Source: Chloroflexota bacterium (GTDB taxonomy: Bacteria; Chloroflexota; Anaerolineae; 4572-78; J111). Taken from it: 64,000 bases of DNA. The DNA is taken from contig BOKF01000005.1 in assembly GCA_016860845.1 (NCBI GenBank), positions 248,001 through 312,000 on the forward strand, in the 5' to 3' direction. The translations under genes and the position numbers were made by a program. Below, in pieces: positions 28,844 to 36,975 of this stretch (position 1 is its first letter; every line of letters begins with the position of its first letter). The notes beneath the pieces were generated by a model, which was given only the letters and a program-made list of their open reading frames with translations, was not told the origin of the DNA and did not search any database.

Positions 28844-29701
28844 ATGGCTGCTGAAAACAAGACTGCCACCATTAAAACTGCCGGCGGGGCCACGTTTCTC
28901 AATCGCGCCGGGGCCGGAAAAGATGAGGCCGTCCTTTTCCTGCATGGCTCCGGTCCCGGGGCGACTGGCTGGTCGAACTGGCAGTATGCTTTACCTGCCT
29001 TGGGCGAGCATTTCGACTGCCTGGCCCCCGACTTGATCGGCTTCGGTGAAAGTGACCACCCCAACCCGCCGCCCACCCGCATCCAGGAGTGGATGCGCCG
29101 CTGGGTTGACCAGCAGTTGGCCCTGCTGGATGAATTAAAGTTGGACAAGGTTCACCTCGTTGGCAATTCTATGGGCGGGGCCATTGCCCTGCCGCTGTTG
29201 CTGGCCGCACCGCAGCGCTTTGATAAGGTGGTGCTGATGGGCGCCATTGGCGCACCCTGCCGCCTGACCCCTGGCCTGGACCGGCTGTGGGGTTTTTATA
29301 ACGATCCTTCGCCCCGGACCATGGCCCAGGTTATCACCTGGTTTGTCCACGATGTTGGCATCGTTAGCAGCCGCCTCGAAGCGATTGCCCAGGCGCGCTT
29401 TGAAGCGGCCATGCAGCCTGAGGTCCGCCGTTCCTTTGAAGCTATGTTCCCCGCGCCCCGCCAAAAAGTTCTGGACGAACTGGTTGTGCCTGACCTCGCC
29501 CTGAGCCGTATGCACCAGCCCATGCTGCTGGTGCATGGGCGCGATGATGCCATTGTTTCCCTGGAAACCAGTCTTTATCTGGCGCAGCGCCTGCCTAACG
29601 TCCAGCTTCACGTTTACGGCCAGTGCAGCCACTGGGTCCAGGTTGAACGCAGCCAAAGCTTCCACCGGCTCTTGCTGGACTTTTTTACCGGGCAAATGTA
29701 G
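28844..29701 (+). CDS. Meta-cleavage product hydrolase (alpha/beta hydrolase)
   Basis: A 285-residue hydrolase. HGSGPGATGWSNW is the typical oxyanion-hole motif of ring-fission-product hydrolases (DmpD/BphD/MhpC group). GNSMGG carries Ser109, GRDDAIV the acid (Asp234 or Asp235) and CSHWVQ His263. It cleaves the C-C bond of the ring-fission product to a 2-hydroxypenta-2,4-dienoate and an acid. Its presence, and the lack of a semialdehyde dehydrogenase, indicate the hydrolytic branch. Confidence 0.93.
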   Translation: MAAENKTATIKTAGGATFLNRAGAGKDEAVLFLHGSGPGATGWSNWQYALPALGEHFDCLAPDLIGFGESDHPNPPPTRIQEWMRRWVDQQLALLDELKLDKVHLVGNSMGGAIALPLLLAAPQRFDKVVLMGAIGAPCRLTPGLDRLWGFYNDPSPRTMAQVITWFVHDVGIVSSRLEAIAQARFEAAMQPEVRRSFEAMFPAPRQKVLDELVVPDLALSRMHQPMLLVHGRDDAIVSLETSLYLAQRLPNVQLHVYGQCSHWVQVERSQSFHRLLLDFFTGQM

Positions 29702-29731
29702 TCGCAGCGGCCGGAGAGAGGAAAACAGCTT

Positions 29732-30523
29732 ATGTCAAAGCCATCTCTAGAAACGCTGGCCCACATGCTCAACGATGCCTGGGAAAAACACGCCCCTATC
29801 CCACCCTTGAGCGAGAGCATCGGCCTGGCGAGTGTAGAAGAGGCGTATGCCATTCAAACACGGTGGACCGAACTGCGTTTGGCCCATGGAGAAACGATCA
29901 TGGGGCGTAAAATCGGCCTGACCAGCCCGGCGATCCAGCAGCAACTGAACGTCAACGAGCCGGATTACGGCGCGCTCTGGGGGTCGCGTTACTATGCTGT
30001 TCAGGGAGGACAGGTCGAGGTGTCGGCTGATACGTTCCTCCAGCCCCGCCTGGAAGGCGAGATCGCTTTTCTGTTGGGACAGAGGCTGCGCGGACCCGGC
30101 GTGACCTGGGACCAGGTTCTCGCCGCCACAGAAGCCCTGGCCCCGGCGGTGGAAATTATTGACAGCCGGATTGAGAACTGGCGTATCAAGCTGATTGACA
30201 CCGTGGCCGATAACGCCTCCTATGGCGGCTTTGCCGTTGGCCCGTGGAGCAAGCACCTGCTTGAGGTAGACCTGCGGCTGCTGGGCATGATCATCCAGCA
30301 CAATGGTGAAACTGCCGCCGAGGGCATTGGGGCGGCGGCTCTGGGCCACCCGGCCAAATCTGTCGCCTGGCTGATTAACAAGCTGGCCGAGTTCGGCATT
30401 GGACTTGAGCCGGGGGATATCGTCATTTCGGGCGCGTTAGCTCGCGCCCTGCCAGCGGCAGCCGGCGATACGTTTATCCTGGAGATGTTCGGCCAGCCGT
30501 CTTTGACGGTCAAGTTTACCTGA
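29732..30523 (+). CDS. mhpD: 2-oxopent-4-enoate (2-hydroxypentadienoate) hydratase
   Basis: A 263-residue member of the fumarylacetoacetate-hydrolase-like fold. Landmarks are MGRKIGLTSPAIQQQLNV, the acidic metal site LEGEIAFLLG and EIIDSRIENWRIKLIDTVAD. It hydrates 2-hydroxypenta-2,4-dienoate to 4-hydroxy-2-oxovalerate for the aldolase. GAGGAAA precedes the ATG. It is the last intact gene of the pathway block. Confidence 0.93.
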   Translation: MSKPSLETLAHMLNDAWEKHAPIPPLSESIGLASVEEAYAIQTRWTELRLAHGETIMGRKIGLTSPAIQQQLNVNEPDYGALWGSRYYAVQGGQVEVSADTFLQPRLEGEIAFLLGQRLRGPGVTWDQVLAATEALAPAVEIIDSRIENWRIKLIDTVADNASYGGFAVGPWSKHLLEVDLRLLGMIIQHNGETAAEGIGAAALGHPAKSVAWLINKLAEFGIGLEPGDIVISGALARALPAAAGDTFILEMFGQPSLTVKFT

Positions 30524-30524
30524 T

Positions 30525-30620
30525 ATGCAATATCAGAAAGGCAAGATCGAGCTGGTCTGGCCCAAGGAATTTGCCACGGCCGACTTTGTCTACCCGGCCC
30601 CAGCGTGGGGTGAAAGGTAA
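30525..30620 (+). pseudogene. 3' remnant of a branched-chain-type ABC solute-binding gene
   Basis: A 31-codon frame two bases after the hydratase stop encodes KGKIELVWPKEFATADFVYP then APAWGER and a stop. This closely resembles the extreme C-terminus of Leu/Ile/Val-type solute-binding proteins, which often end in a VWPKE...YPAPAW pattern. It opens with an ATG but is far too short to bind ligand. It is probably what is left of an aromatic-acid or amide transporter gene after a deletion. Confidence 0.6.
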
Positions 30621-30693
30621 ACGCCGACTTTTCGACCTGCCGGACTCATTGACTCCGGTCAATTTCTTCGACTATGGTAACAGGGATTTAAAA

Positions 30694-30734
30694 ACAAACA
30701 AAGGGCTAATTTATTGGGTTAGCCCTTTGTTTGT
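30694..30734. terminator. Strong bidirectional terminator
   Basis: A perfect 16-bp stem (acaaacaaagggctaa/ttagccctttgtttgt) with a 9-base loop lies between the plus-strand pathway genes and the minus-strand recombinase gene. Both sides are A/T-rich. It may serve both transcription units. Confidence 0.75.
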
Positions 30735-30742
30735 CATAAACT

Positions 30743-31825
30743 CTACGATTCTTCTGGGTTTGACCGCCGGGACATAGCCTGGACGCTGGCCGCGATTTCA
30801 TCCACTTTGATTTTGGTGTAAACGCGAGTGGTCTTTGGATCTTGATGGCCCAGAGCTTCCTGAACCAGGGCCAGGTTGCCGGTGAACTCTAACAGGCCAT
30901 TGGCAAAATAGTGTCGCAGCGAGTGGGGGGAGAGGTTAAAGCGCCGGGCGATGTCGGCTTGCTCTGATAACTGCTCAATCAGGTACTGCACCGAGCGGGT
31001 GGTCAAGGGGAACCGCGCGGCTGGCTTAACCGACCGATCGTGCCGGCAGAACAGCGGGTGGACAGCCAACTGGACCATCAAAGATTCATCTTGGCGCTGC
31101 GCCAGATAACTTTGGATGGCGGACCAGGCCTCGTCATCAAAAGCCACAAATCGCGTCTTGCGGCCCTTGCCGGTGACCCAGGCGCCCTGGCGGGCGTCAT
31201 CCAGGTCGCCGCGCTTCAAACTGACCAGCTCGCCCACCCGCATGCCCGATGATTTGAGGGCCAGGATGATGGCCAAATTTCGCTGCCAGACCAGTGTTAA
31301 GCGGTGGCGGGAGGCTGGCGGTGTGTCCGCTTCAATGGCCGGGGGAACGTGAGCGGCGCTGACCAGGGCTTCCACAATTTCCTGGCTCGGAATCTTTTGG
31401 GCAATGGGCCGGCTTTTGACCCGGGTGGCCTGAGCCAGTTCTTCCTTGATCCGGTTATACTCGGCGTAATCAAAAGCGGGCAGCCGTTTGCGCAGCACCA
31501 AAAAGCGGACGAAGCGTGTTACCGTCAGCATATAAAGCGCCCGGGTGCTTTCGGCCAGCGGAGCCGGGGCGGCAAATTCATTTCTTTGATAGGTCTGCTT
31601 GAGCAGCCAGGTTGGTAGCTCCTGGAGCATCTCCGGGGTCAGGTCACTGATCGGGCGCTCGGCTGACCACGCCTGGGTTTCCGCCAGATAAGCTTTAAAT
31701 TGGATTAATCCCTGGCCATAAGTGCGCGTTGTATGCTGTGACTGCCCCCCGCCCGCGGTTCTAAGAAAAACTGCGGATTCGCTGTCAAAGGTGGGGAGAG
31801 AATCAGAGTTATTTGCCGTGCTCAT
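30743..31825 (-). CDS. Tyrosine recombinase (XerC/D-like integrase)
   Basis: A 360-residue recombinase. The full catalytic set is visible: Arg196 (SSGMRVGELVSL), Lys220 (GKGRKTRF), His301 and Arg304 (LSPHSLRHYF), His327 (LGHQDPKTT) and Tyr336 (RVYTKI). The N-terminal SAM-like domain is present. The ATG at 31825 has GGAG upstream. It lacks the extra helix of integron integrases as far as I can see. No att site or other mobile-element gene is recognised nearby, so it may be a solitary Xer-like enzyme or a remnant of an element. Confidence 0.9.
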   Translation of the reverse strand: MSTANNSDSLPTFDSESAVFLRTAGGGQSQHTTRTYGQGLIQFKAYLAETQAWSAERPISDLTPEMLQELPTWLLKQTYQRNEFAAPAPLAESTRALYMLTVTRFVRFLVLRKRLPAFDYAEYNRIKEELAQATRVKSRPIAQKIPSQEIVEALVSAAHVPPAIEADTPPASRHRLTLVWQRNLAIILALKSSGMRVGELVSLKRGDLDDARQGAWVTGKGRKTRFVAFDDEAWSAIQSYLAQRQDESLMVQLAVHPLFCRHDRSVKPAARFPLTTRSVQYLIEQLSEQADIARRFNLSPHSLRHYFANGLLEFTGNLALVQEALGHQDPKTTRVYTKIKVDEIAASVQAMSRRSNPEES

Positions 31826-31933
31826 AGCTTTGCTCCAAACCGTAAAAGGCCGACTCGGTGAGGCTCGTAATAACTTCATTATAGCACAAATGTGCGAGAA
31901 GGGGCAAGTAAGCGAGGCTAACTTTACATAATA

Positions 31934-32425
31934 CTAGAAAGACATAAAATAATAAGAAGCGACCGCCACCCCGGCGCAGAGACAGAGGCAAATCACCCCG
32001 ACCACTGTCAGGATGAGCGCCAGGTGTTGAGGTTTTTGGGGACCGGGCTGTTGCGCTTCCCCCGGCACCCAGCCGATGCGGGTTTCCATCTGGTCTAAAT
32101 CAGCCGGCTGTCGCCGTTGGGTTTGGGCTAGTTCTAAGGTGATCGTGGCCCCGCCAATCCGCAGCGACTGTTTGGGCCACCAAATAGTGGGGGTATGGGG
32201 GGGTAATCTCAGATTGTCTATGAATGTGCCGTTGGCGCTGTTGAAGTCAACAACATAATAGTATCCCTGCTCAAAGGTGATTTGAGCATGGGCCCGAGAA
32301 ACCGCTTCGTAGGCCAGGACGATATCGTTTTCAGAACCACGACCAATGGTTAGCCCCTGGAGCGGAATGGGCCGGGAACGGCGCACCCCGTTGGGTTCGA
32401 GGATGTGAATTTGGTTTTGATTCAT
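31934..32425 (-). CDS. FHA-domain protein with C-terminal membrane anchor
   Basis: A 163-residue protein. The FHA domain occupies residues 1-100, with the phosphothreonine-pocket residues in TIGRGSENDIVL, SRAHAQI and SANGTFIDN. A short linker and a C-terminal membrane helix follow (LALILTVVGVICLCLCAGVAVASYYF). It is divergent from the FHA/transglycosylase gene and about 280 bases away. FHA proteins also occur with type VI secretion, where they regulate assembly by phosphorylation, so a role with the injection system is plausible but unproven. No kinase gene is in the window. Confidence 0.85.
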   Translation of the reverse strand: MNQNQIHILEPNGVRRSRPIPLQGLTIGRGSENDIVLAYEAVSRAHAQITFEQGYYYVVDFNSANGTFIDNLRLPPHTPTIWWPKQSLRIGGATITLELAQTQRRQPADLDQMETRIGWVPGEAQQPGPQKPQHLALILTVVGVICLCLCAGVAVASYYFMSF

Positions 32426-32705
32426 AACTCGACTCGTATCTGCCCTGGGCTAAAGTGCGTGGCGTCTCGTAAGATGAGCAGACACAAAAAATAGTGGTGG
32501 TCTGCTGTTACCGCTTTATTATACGCTTACTCAGAGCGAGCGCCAAACAACTATGCTCCCTCCCAAATTTTATGGTGATGTCCCTGCGGCAAGCAGCCCG
32601 CTTATCTTGTATGCTGCCTCTACTTTTGCCTGAAAGCCACTCAGCGATTATATTTGTCGGAATTAATCACCTCCAAAGAACAATTGGCCAAGAGTAAGCG
32701 CAGGT
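32426..32705. promoter_or_regulatory. Divergent intergenic region of 280 bases
   Basis: This region must carry the promoters of the two divergent FHA genes. AT-rich stretches such as tttattatacgc (about 32515-32526) could be -10-like elements. No certain operator or hairpin was identified. Confidence 0.35.
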
Positions 32706-34445
32706 ATGGGACAGGCTCAAACCACCACTCAAGCCCACCTTGAAATTATCGGCCCAGACGGGGAGATTCGCTTTTATTCGCTCCAACCTGGGCATCGCAT
32801 CCGCCTGGGGCAGCGCCCGGAAAATGAGCTGGTGCTTAATAGCCCCGGCATTGCGCCTTTCCACCTCATGCTCGACTATCACCCCCCCGTCTATCGCCTG
32901 CTGCTCCTCAGCGCGCGGGAGGAAACCCGGCTTAACGGTCAGCCACTCCGCCTCCATTCGACGACCGAGCTGCGCCCTCTTGACCTGATTAATGTCGGGG
33001 ATTACTCCCTGATTTTACTGCCGCTTCAATCTGAGATTGACAGTCCCGCAGCCACACCGCCAATCAATCCTTCCCCTATTCCGTCCGGATTCGCTGATCC
33101 TGTTGGGATCAGCCTTTCGTCACACCATGCCTGGGTAGAGGTTGGCCAAACAGCCACCTATCATGCCACTCTGACCAACAACACTGCCAGCCAGGTCACG
33201 GCCTGGGTCAGCTTGAATGGGGTGGACCCAGCGTGGCTGACCGCCGCTCCGTCCCCGGTCCACCTGAAGCCGGGTGAACAGGCCCCGGTCACGCTGACCA
33301 TCACTCCACCGCCGTTGCCAACCAGTTCCGCCGGGTCCCATGCTCTGGTTGTGGCCGTCACCTCGTCCGATTATCCGGGTTGGCGCGCTTCCCAGGAAGC
33401 CCTCTTAATTATCAAGCCCGGCTATGATTTTGCCCTGAGCGACCTGACCCCCAAACAACAACATCTACCCCGTTTCTTACAGAGCGGCCAGACGGCCATC
33501 ACCCTGACCAACAAAAGCAACTGTCCGGCCCTTTTTGAACTGTCCGGCGCTGACGAGGCCAAAGTTTGTCACTTCGAGTTTCAACTTCCCGAGGAAACGG
33601 CGCGCCTGGTCGCCACCGCCGAACTACGCTTACCGGCAGGCCAAACGACTTCCATCCCCGTCCGCATCACGCCGCCCCCCCGTCCCTGGATCAGGCCGGG
33701 CCGGTGCAGCTACCCCTACACCCTCACCGTGACCTTGCTTGATGGGCGGCCGGCGTCACGCTCGGTTTCCGGCCAGGTAAGCAGCGCTCCTCTGATCGGC
33801 CCCTGGCTGATTACGCTGATGACCTTTTGCCTGGTGGCCCTGGCCGGATTGGGCGCGCAACTGCTCGTCGAGCAGACCTGGCTGCGCCCGGTGTTTTTGA
33901 GCCTGGTCACGCCCACCCCTTCGCCGCCGCCCTACCATCCCACGGCGACAGCGACCCCCACGCCAAACACCCCCCCGGCGGCTACGCCTGCCTTAACTTA
34001 CGAGGAGATTTTTCAAAAAGTGGCCCTGCAATATGGCCTGGATTGGCGCATGCTGGCCGAGTTGGCCTACCGCGAGAGCCGCATGAACCCCTTCGCCGTA
34101 GGCCGGGACAGCGACATGGGATTGATGCAGATTGTGCCTGCCACCTGGAATGAATGGGCGCCGAAAGTGGGCGTGTCGGACCCCTTTGATCCCTACAGTA
34201 ATGTCCTGGTTGCCGGAGCCTACCTGGATTATTTGCGGAGTTACTGCCGGGCCAGGGGCTACTACGATACCCAGTGGATCTTAGTCGGCTACAACTGGGG
34301 ACCGGATAATCTCGGTAAAATTTTTCAGGGTGGGGGGGGCTGGGAGCAAGTCCCGGAAAAACAACGTTACTACGCCCTCAATATCGTGACCGGAACAGGC
34401 ACTTATCGCACCGAGTTAACTCAGAAACCATTGACTCTTCCTTGA
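32706..34445 (+). CDS. FHA / Ig-like / TM / lytic transglycosylase (SLT) fusion
   Basis: A 579-residue protein of unusual layout. Residues 10-105 form an FHA-like domain whose pocket is degraded (RIRLGQRPENELVL without the usual SRxHA). Residues 135-240 and 243-345 are two Ig-like/NEW3-like beta domains. A membrane helix spans about 362-386, a Pro/Thr linker follows (400-430), and residues 431-579 are an SLT lytic transglycosylase. The catalytic Glu457 lies in AYRESRMNP, followed by GLMQIVPATW and GYNWGPDN. It would cut peptidoglycan outside the membrane and may open the wall for assembly or release of the injection system encoded just downstream. Confidence 0.9.
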   Translation: MGQAQTTTQAHLEIIGPDGEIRFYSLQPGHRIRLGQRPENELVLNSPGIAPFHLMLDYHPPVYRLLLLSAREETRLNGQPLRLHSTTELRPLDLINVGDYSLILLPLQSEIDSPAATPPINPSPIPSGFADPVGISLSSHHAWVEVGQTATYHATLTNNTASQVTAWVSLNGVDPAWLTAAPSPVHLKPGEQAPVTLTITPPPLPTSSAGSHALVVAVTSSDYPGWRASQEALLIIKPGYDFALSDLTPKQQHLPRFLQSGQTAITLTNKSNCPALFELSGADEAKVCHFEFQLPEETARLVATAELRLPAGQTTSIPVRITPPPRPWIRPGRCSYPYTLTVTLLDGRPASRSVSGQVSSAPLIGPWLITLMTFCLVALAGLGAQLLVEQTWLRPVFLSLVTPTPSPPPYHPTATATPTPNTPPAATPALTYEEIFQKVALQYGLDWRMLAELAYRESRMNPFAVGRDSDMGLMQIVPATWNEWAPKVGVSDPFDPYSNVLVAGAYLDYLRSYCRARGYYDTQWILVGYNWGPDNLGKIFQGGGGWEQVPEKQRYYALNIVTGTGTYRTELTQKPLTLP

Positions 34446-34725
34446 AAAGTTGATATACTCAACTTGACTTCACCTGATGTGACCACTCACGGTGAAGTCG
34501 GCGATGCTGCTCTGACATTCCCTCTCTTAATAACCCGGCCAACCCTTCTAAAACCCGGTAAGACCAGGTTCGGGATTTCTGCCCCTTGTCAGAGAGAAAA
34601 TCTGAGAAATTTTGAATTTAATTAGCTGTCAGGCTTAAACATTCTTGGCAAAATCTCTGTCTGCCAGCATTTCGGTTCCGATACTTTCAACTGATTACTT
34701 GAGACTCAGCGAACCAGGAACTTTC
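34446..34725. other. Intergenic region before the AAA+ gene
   Basis: About 280 bases without a gene. A hairpin gacttcacc/ggtgaagtc (34466-34474 and 34491-34499) lies just after the transglycosylase gene without a T-run. The rest is AT-rich near 34600-34640, where a promoter for the ATPase gene could be. Confidence 0.4.
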
Positions 34726-36975
34726 ATGGCAAATCCGGCCTCGCGCCTGCCTGCCGCCCTTGATATTGACCTCGAACATATCCGGGCTGAATTAATTTGC
34801 ATTGATTTGCGCATTCAGCGTGAGATTCGGCGCTGGCAATTGGCCGGACAGGACCCCGCCGACGCCTTCCGTGGCCTCTACGTGGCCGACGCCGAGGCTG
34901 AGGCCCTGTTAACCCGTCCACTGGGTTACAGTTGGGGCCAAACCACCATGCTGGAACCGGGCGAGGTCCAGGCTTTCTCAGCCGCCCTGGCCGAAGCCAG
35001 CCGCCAGGTGCAGCTTATCAGCGAAACGGCTCGCCAGCGCGGCCACACCCTGCGCCTGGAGCGTCTGGCGGCCGCCTTTGGTCTCAATCGCTTTGAGCTT
35101 GACGCTCTGCTGATTTGCCTGGCCCCGACCCTCGACCTCCGCTATGAACGCCTTTTTGGCTACTTGCAGGACGATGTCACCCGCAAGCGGCCCACCGTTA
35201 ACCTGGTCCTCAATTTGTTGGGGCCGCCCGGCCCGGAACGGTTGTTACTGCTCAGTCATTTTGCCCCCGAAGCCTCGCTGTTCACCTATCATCTGCTCCA
35301 GCGCAGCGCCGAACCGGGCCAGCCTCTGTTGGCTCAAACGCTTACCCCCGATGAAGCCATCGTGGCCTGGCTGCTGGGTGGTTACCAGCCTCACAGCGAC
35401 CTCGGCCCGCATGCCAGCCTGCTCCAGCCCCGGATCAGCTCTGCCGAAGCAGATACGCTGCTGGCGGGTCATATCCAGAGCAATCTGGCCTGGGCCGACC
35501 GGGCGGGTGAGCGTCCCCTGGTGGTCTTTTATGGACCTGACCGGGCCAGCCAGGAAGCGACGGCCCGGCTTGTGGCTGCCCGCCTCAACCGCCCGTTGCT
35601 GCATGTTGATCTGGCGGCAGTGGTCAAAACTGACCTATCGCCCCACCACGCGCTGCGGCTGGCCTTGCGTGATGCCCGCCTGACCGGGGCTATTGCCTAC
35701 TTGAGCGGCTGGGATGTCTGCCTGGCGGCTGAAGGCGAACGCCGCGAGCATACGCCGGCTGCCAGCCTGTTTGCCGAACTGTGCGCTCACCCCGACTTGG
35801 CTATCGTGGCCGGGCAAGCGGCCTGGTCGGCCAGCGGCGTGGAACGAGATCGCCACTTGTTCTGGCTGGAGTTCCCTATCCCGGCCTATTCCCAGCGGTT
35901 GGCTCTATGGCAGCATTTTATGGGAAGCAGCAAGGAGGCGGAGAGGCGAGGAGGCGAGGAGGACGACTACGCCCCACGCTCTACACCTCATGCCTCACTG
36001 GATATATCCGCTCTGGCCGGCCAGTTCCTCCTGACCACCGCCCAAATTCGTGATGCGGTCGCTTCAGCCAAAGATATGGCGGCCCAGCGGGGCGACTCGC
36101 TGCAAAACCGCGACCTTTTTGTAGCGGCCCGCGCTCACTCTAACCCCAATCTGGGCAGCCTGGCCCGCAAAATTACGCCGCGCTATGATTGGCAAGATAT
36201 TATCCTGCCTGCCGACCAGTTGACACTCCTGCGGGAGATTATCTTTACCGTACGGGGCCGGCCGCAAGTGTTAGACGAATGGGGGGTGGGCAGCAAACTG
36301 GCTTCCAGCCAGGGTGTGACCGTGCTTTTTGCCGGCCCGCCGGGCACAGGCAAAACCATGGCTGCCGAGGTCATTGCCGGCGAGTTGGGCCTGGACCTGT
36401 ACAAAATTGACCTCTCGACGGTGGTCAGTAAATACATCGGCGAAACCGAAAAGAACCTGGAACGCATCTTCCACGAGGCAGCCAGCAGCAACGCCATCCT
36501 CTTTTTTGATGAAGCCGACGCCATCTTTGGCAAACGCTCCGAGGTGAAAGACGCCCACGACCGCTACGCCAATATCGAGGTCAGCTATCTATTGCAGCGC
36601 ATGGAAGCCTACGATGGCGTGACTATTCTGGCCACCAACCTGCGGGCCAACCTGGACGAAGCCTTCACCCGCCGCCTGCAATTTGCCGTAGATTTCCCCT
36701 TCCCCGAAGAAGCCGACCGCTTGCGCATCTGGCAGGCCCTCTTCCCGCCTGAGGTGCCCCACGATCCCAACCTCGACTTTGATTTACTGGCCCGCCGCTT
36801 CAAGCTGGCCGGCGGCAGCATTCGCAATGTTATCATCAACGCTGCCTTCCTGGCCTCGGCGGATGGCGGCCGGGTAATGATGCCGCATCTCCTTCACGGT
36901 GTCCGCCGCGAGCTGCAAAAAATGGGCCGCTTGGTGGGCGAAGATGACTTAAAGCTGGTAGTTGACCGGCAATGA
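34726..36975 (+). CDS. eCIS AAA+ ATPase (Afp15/Pvc15-like)
   Basis: A 749-residue protein. The ATG at 34726 follows AGGAA; an earlier in-frame TTG is less likely. The N-terminal ~500 residues are a helical domain with a degraded nucleotide fold. The C-terminal AAA+ domain has Walker A AGPPGTGKTMAAE (about 536-548), Walker B ILFFDEADAIFG (about 590-601), sensor ILATNL and arginine-finger region FTRRLQF. This architecture is the hallmark ATPase of Afp/PVC-type injection systems, thought to assist assembly. Its stop overlaps the first cargo gene by 4 bases (ATGA), linking it directly to the effector bank. Confidence 0.92.
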   Translation: MANPASRLPAALDIDLEHIRAELICIDLRIQREIRRWQLAGQDPADAFRGLYVADAEAEALLTRPLGYSWGQTTMLEPGEVQAFSAALAEASRQVQLISETARQRGHTLRLERLAAAFGLNRFELDALLICLAPTLDLRYERLFGYLQDDVTRKRPTVNLVLNLLGPPGPERLLLLSHFAPEASLFTYHLLQRSAEPGQPLLAQTLTPDEAIVAWLLGGYQPHSDLGPHASLLQPRISSAEADTLLAGHIQSNLAWADRAGERPLVVFYGPDRASQEATARLVAARLNRPLLHVDLAAVVKTDLSPHHALRLALRDARLTGAIAYLSGWDVCLAAEGERREHTPAASLFAELCAHPDLAIVAGQAAWSASGVERDRHLFWLEFPIPAYSQRLALWQHFMGSSKEAERRGGEEDDYAPRSTPHASLDISALAGQFLLTTAQIRDAVASAKDMAAQRGDSLQNRDLFVAARAHSNPNLGSLARKITPRYDWQDIILPADQLTLLREIIFTVRGRPQVLDEWGVGSKLASSQGVTVLFAGPPGTGKTMAAEVIAGELGLDLYKIDLSTVVSKYIGETEKNLERIFHEAASSNAILFFDEADAIFGKRSEVKDAHDRYANIEVSYLLQRMEAYDGVTILATNLRANLDEAFTRRLQFAVDFPFPEEADRLRIWQALFPPEVPHDPNLDFDLLARRFKLAGGSIRNVIINAAFLASADGGRVMMPHLLHGVRRELQKMGRLVGEDDLKLVVDRQ

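Noticed and set aside
30743..31825. Integron integrase for the putative cassettes at 8.5-10.3 kb
   Set aside because: The recombinase is 20 kb away, no attI is seen, and the integron-specific extra helix was not recognised; it is better called Xer-like.
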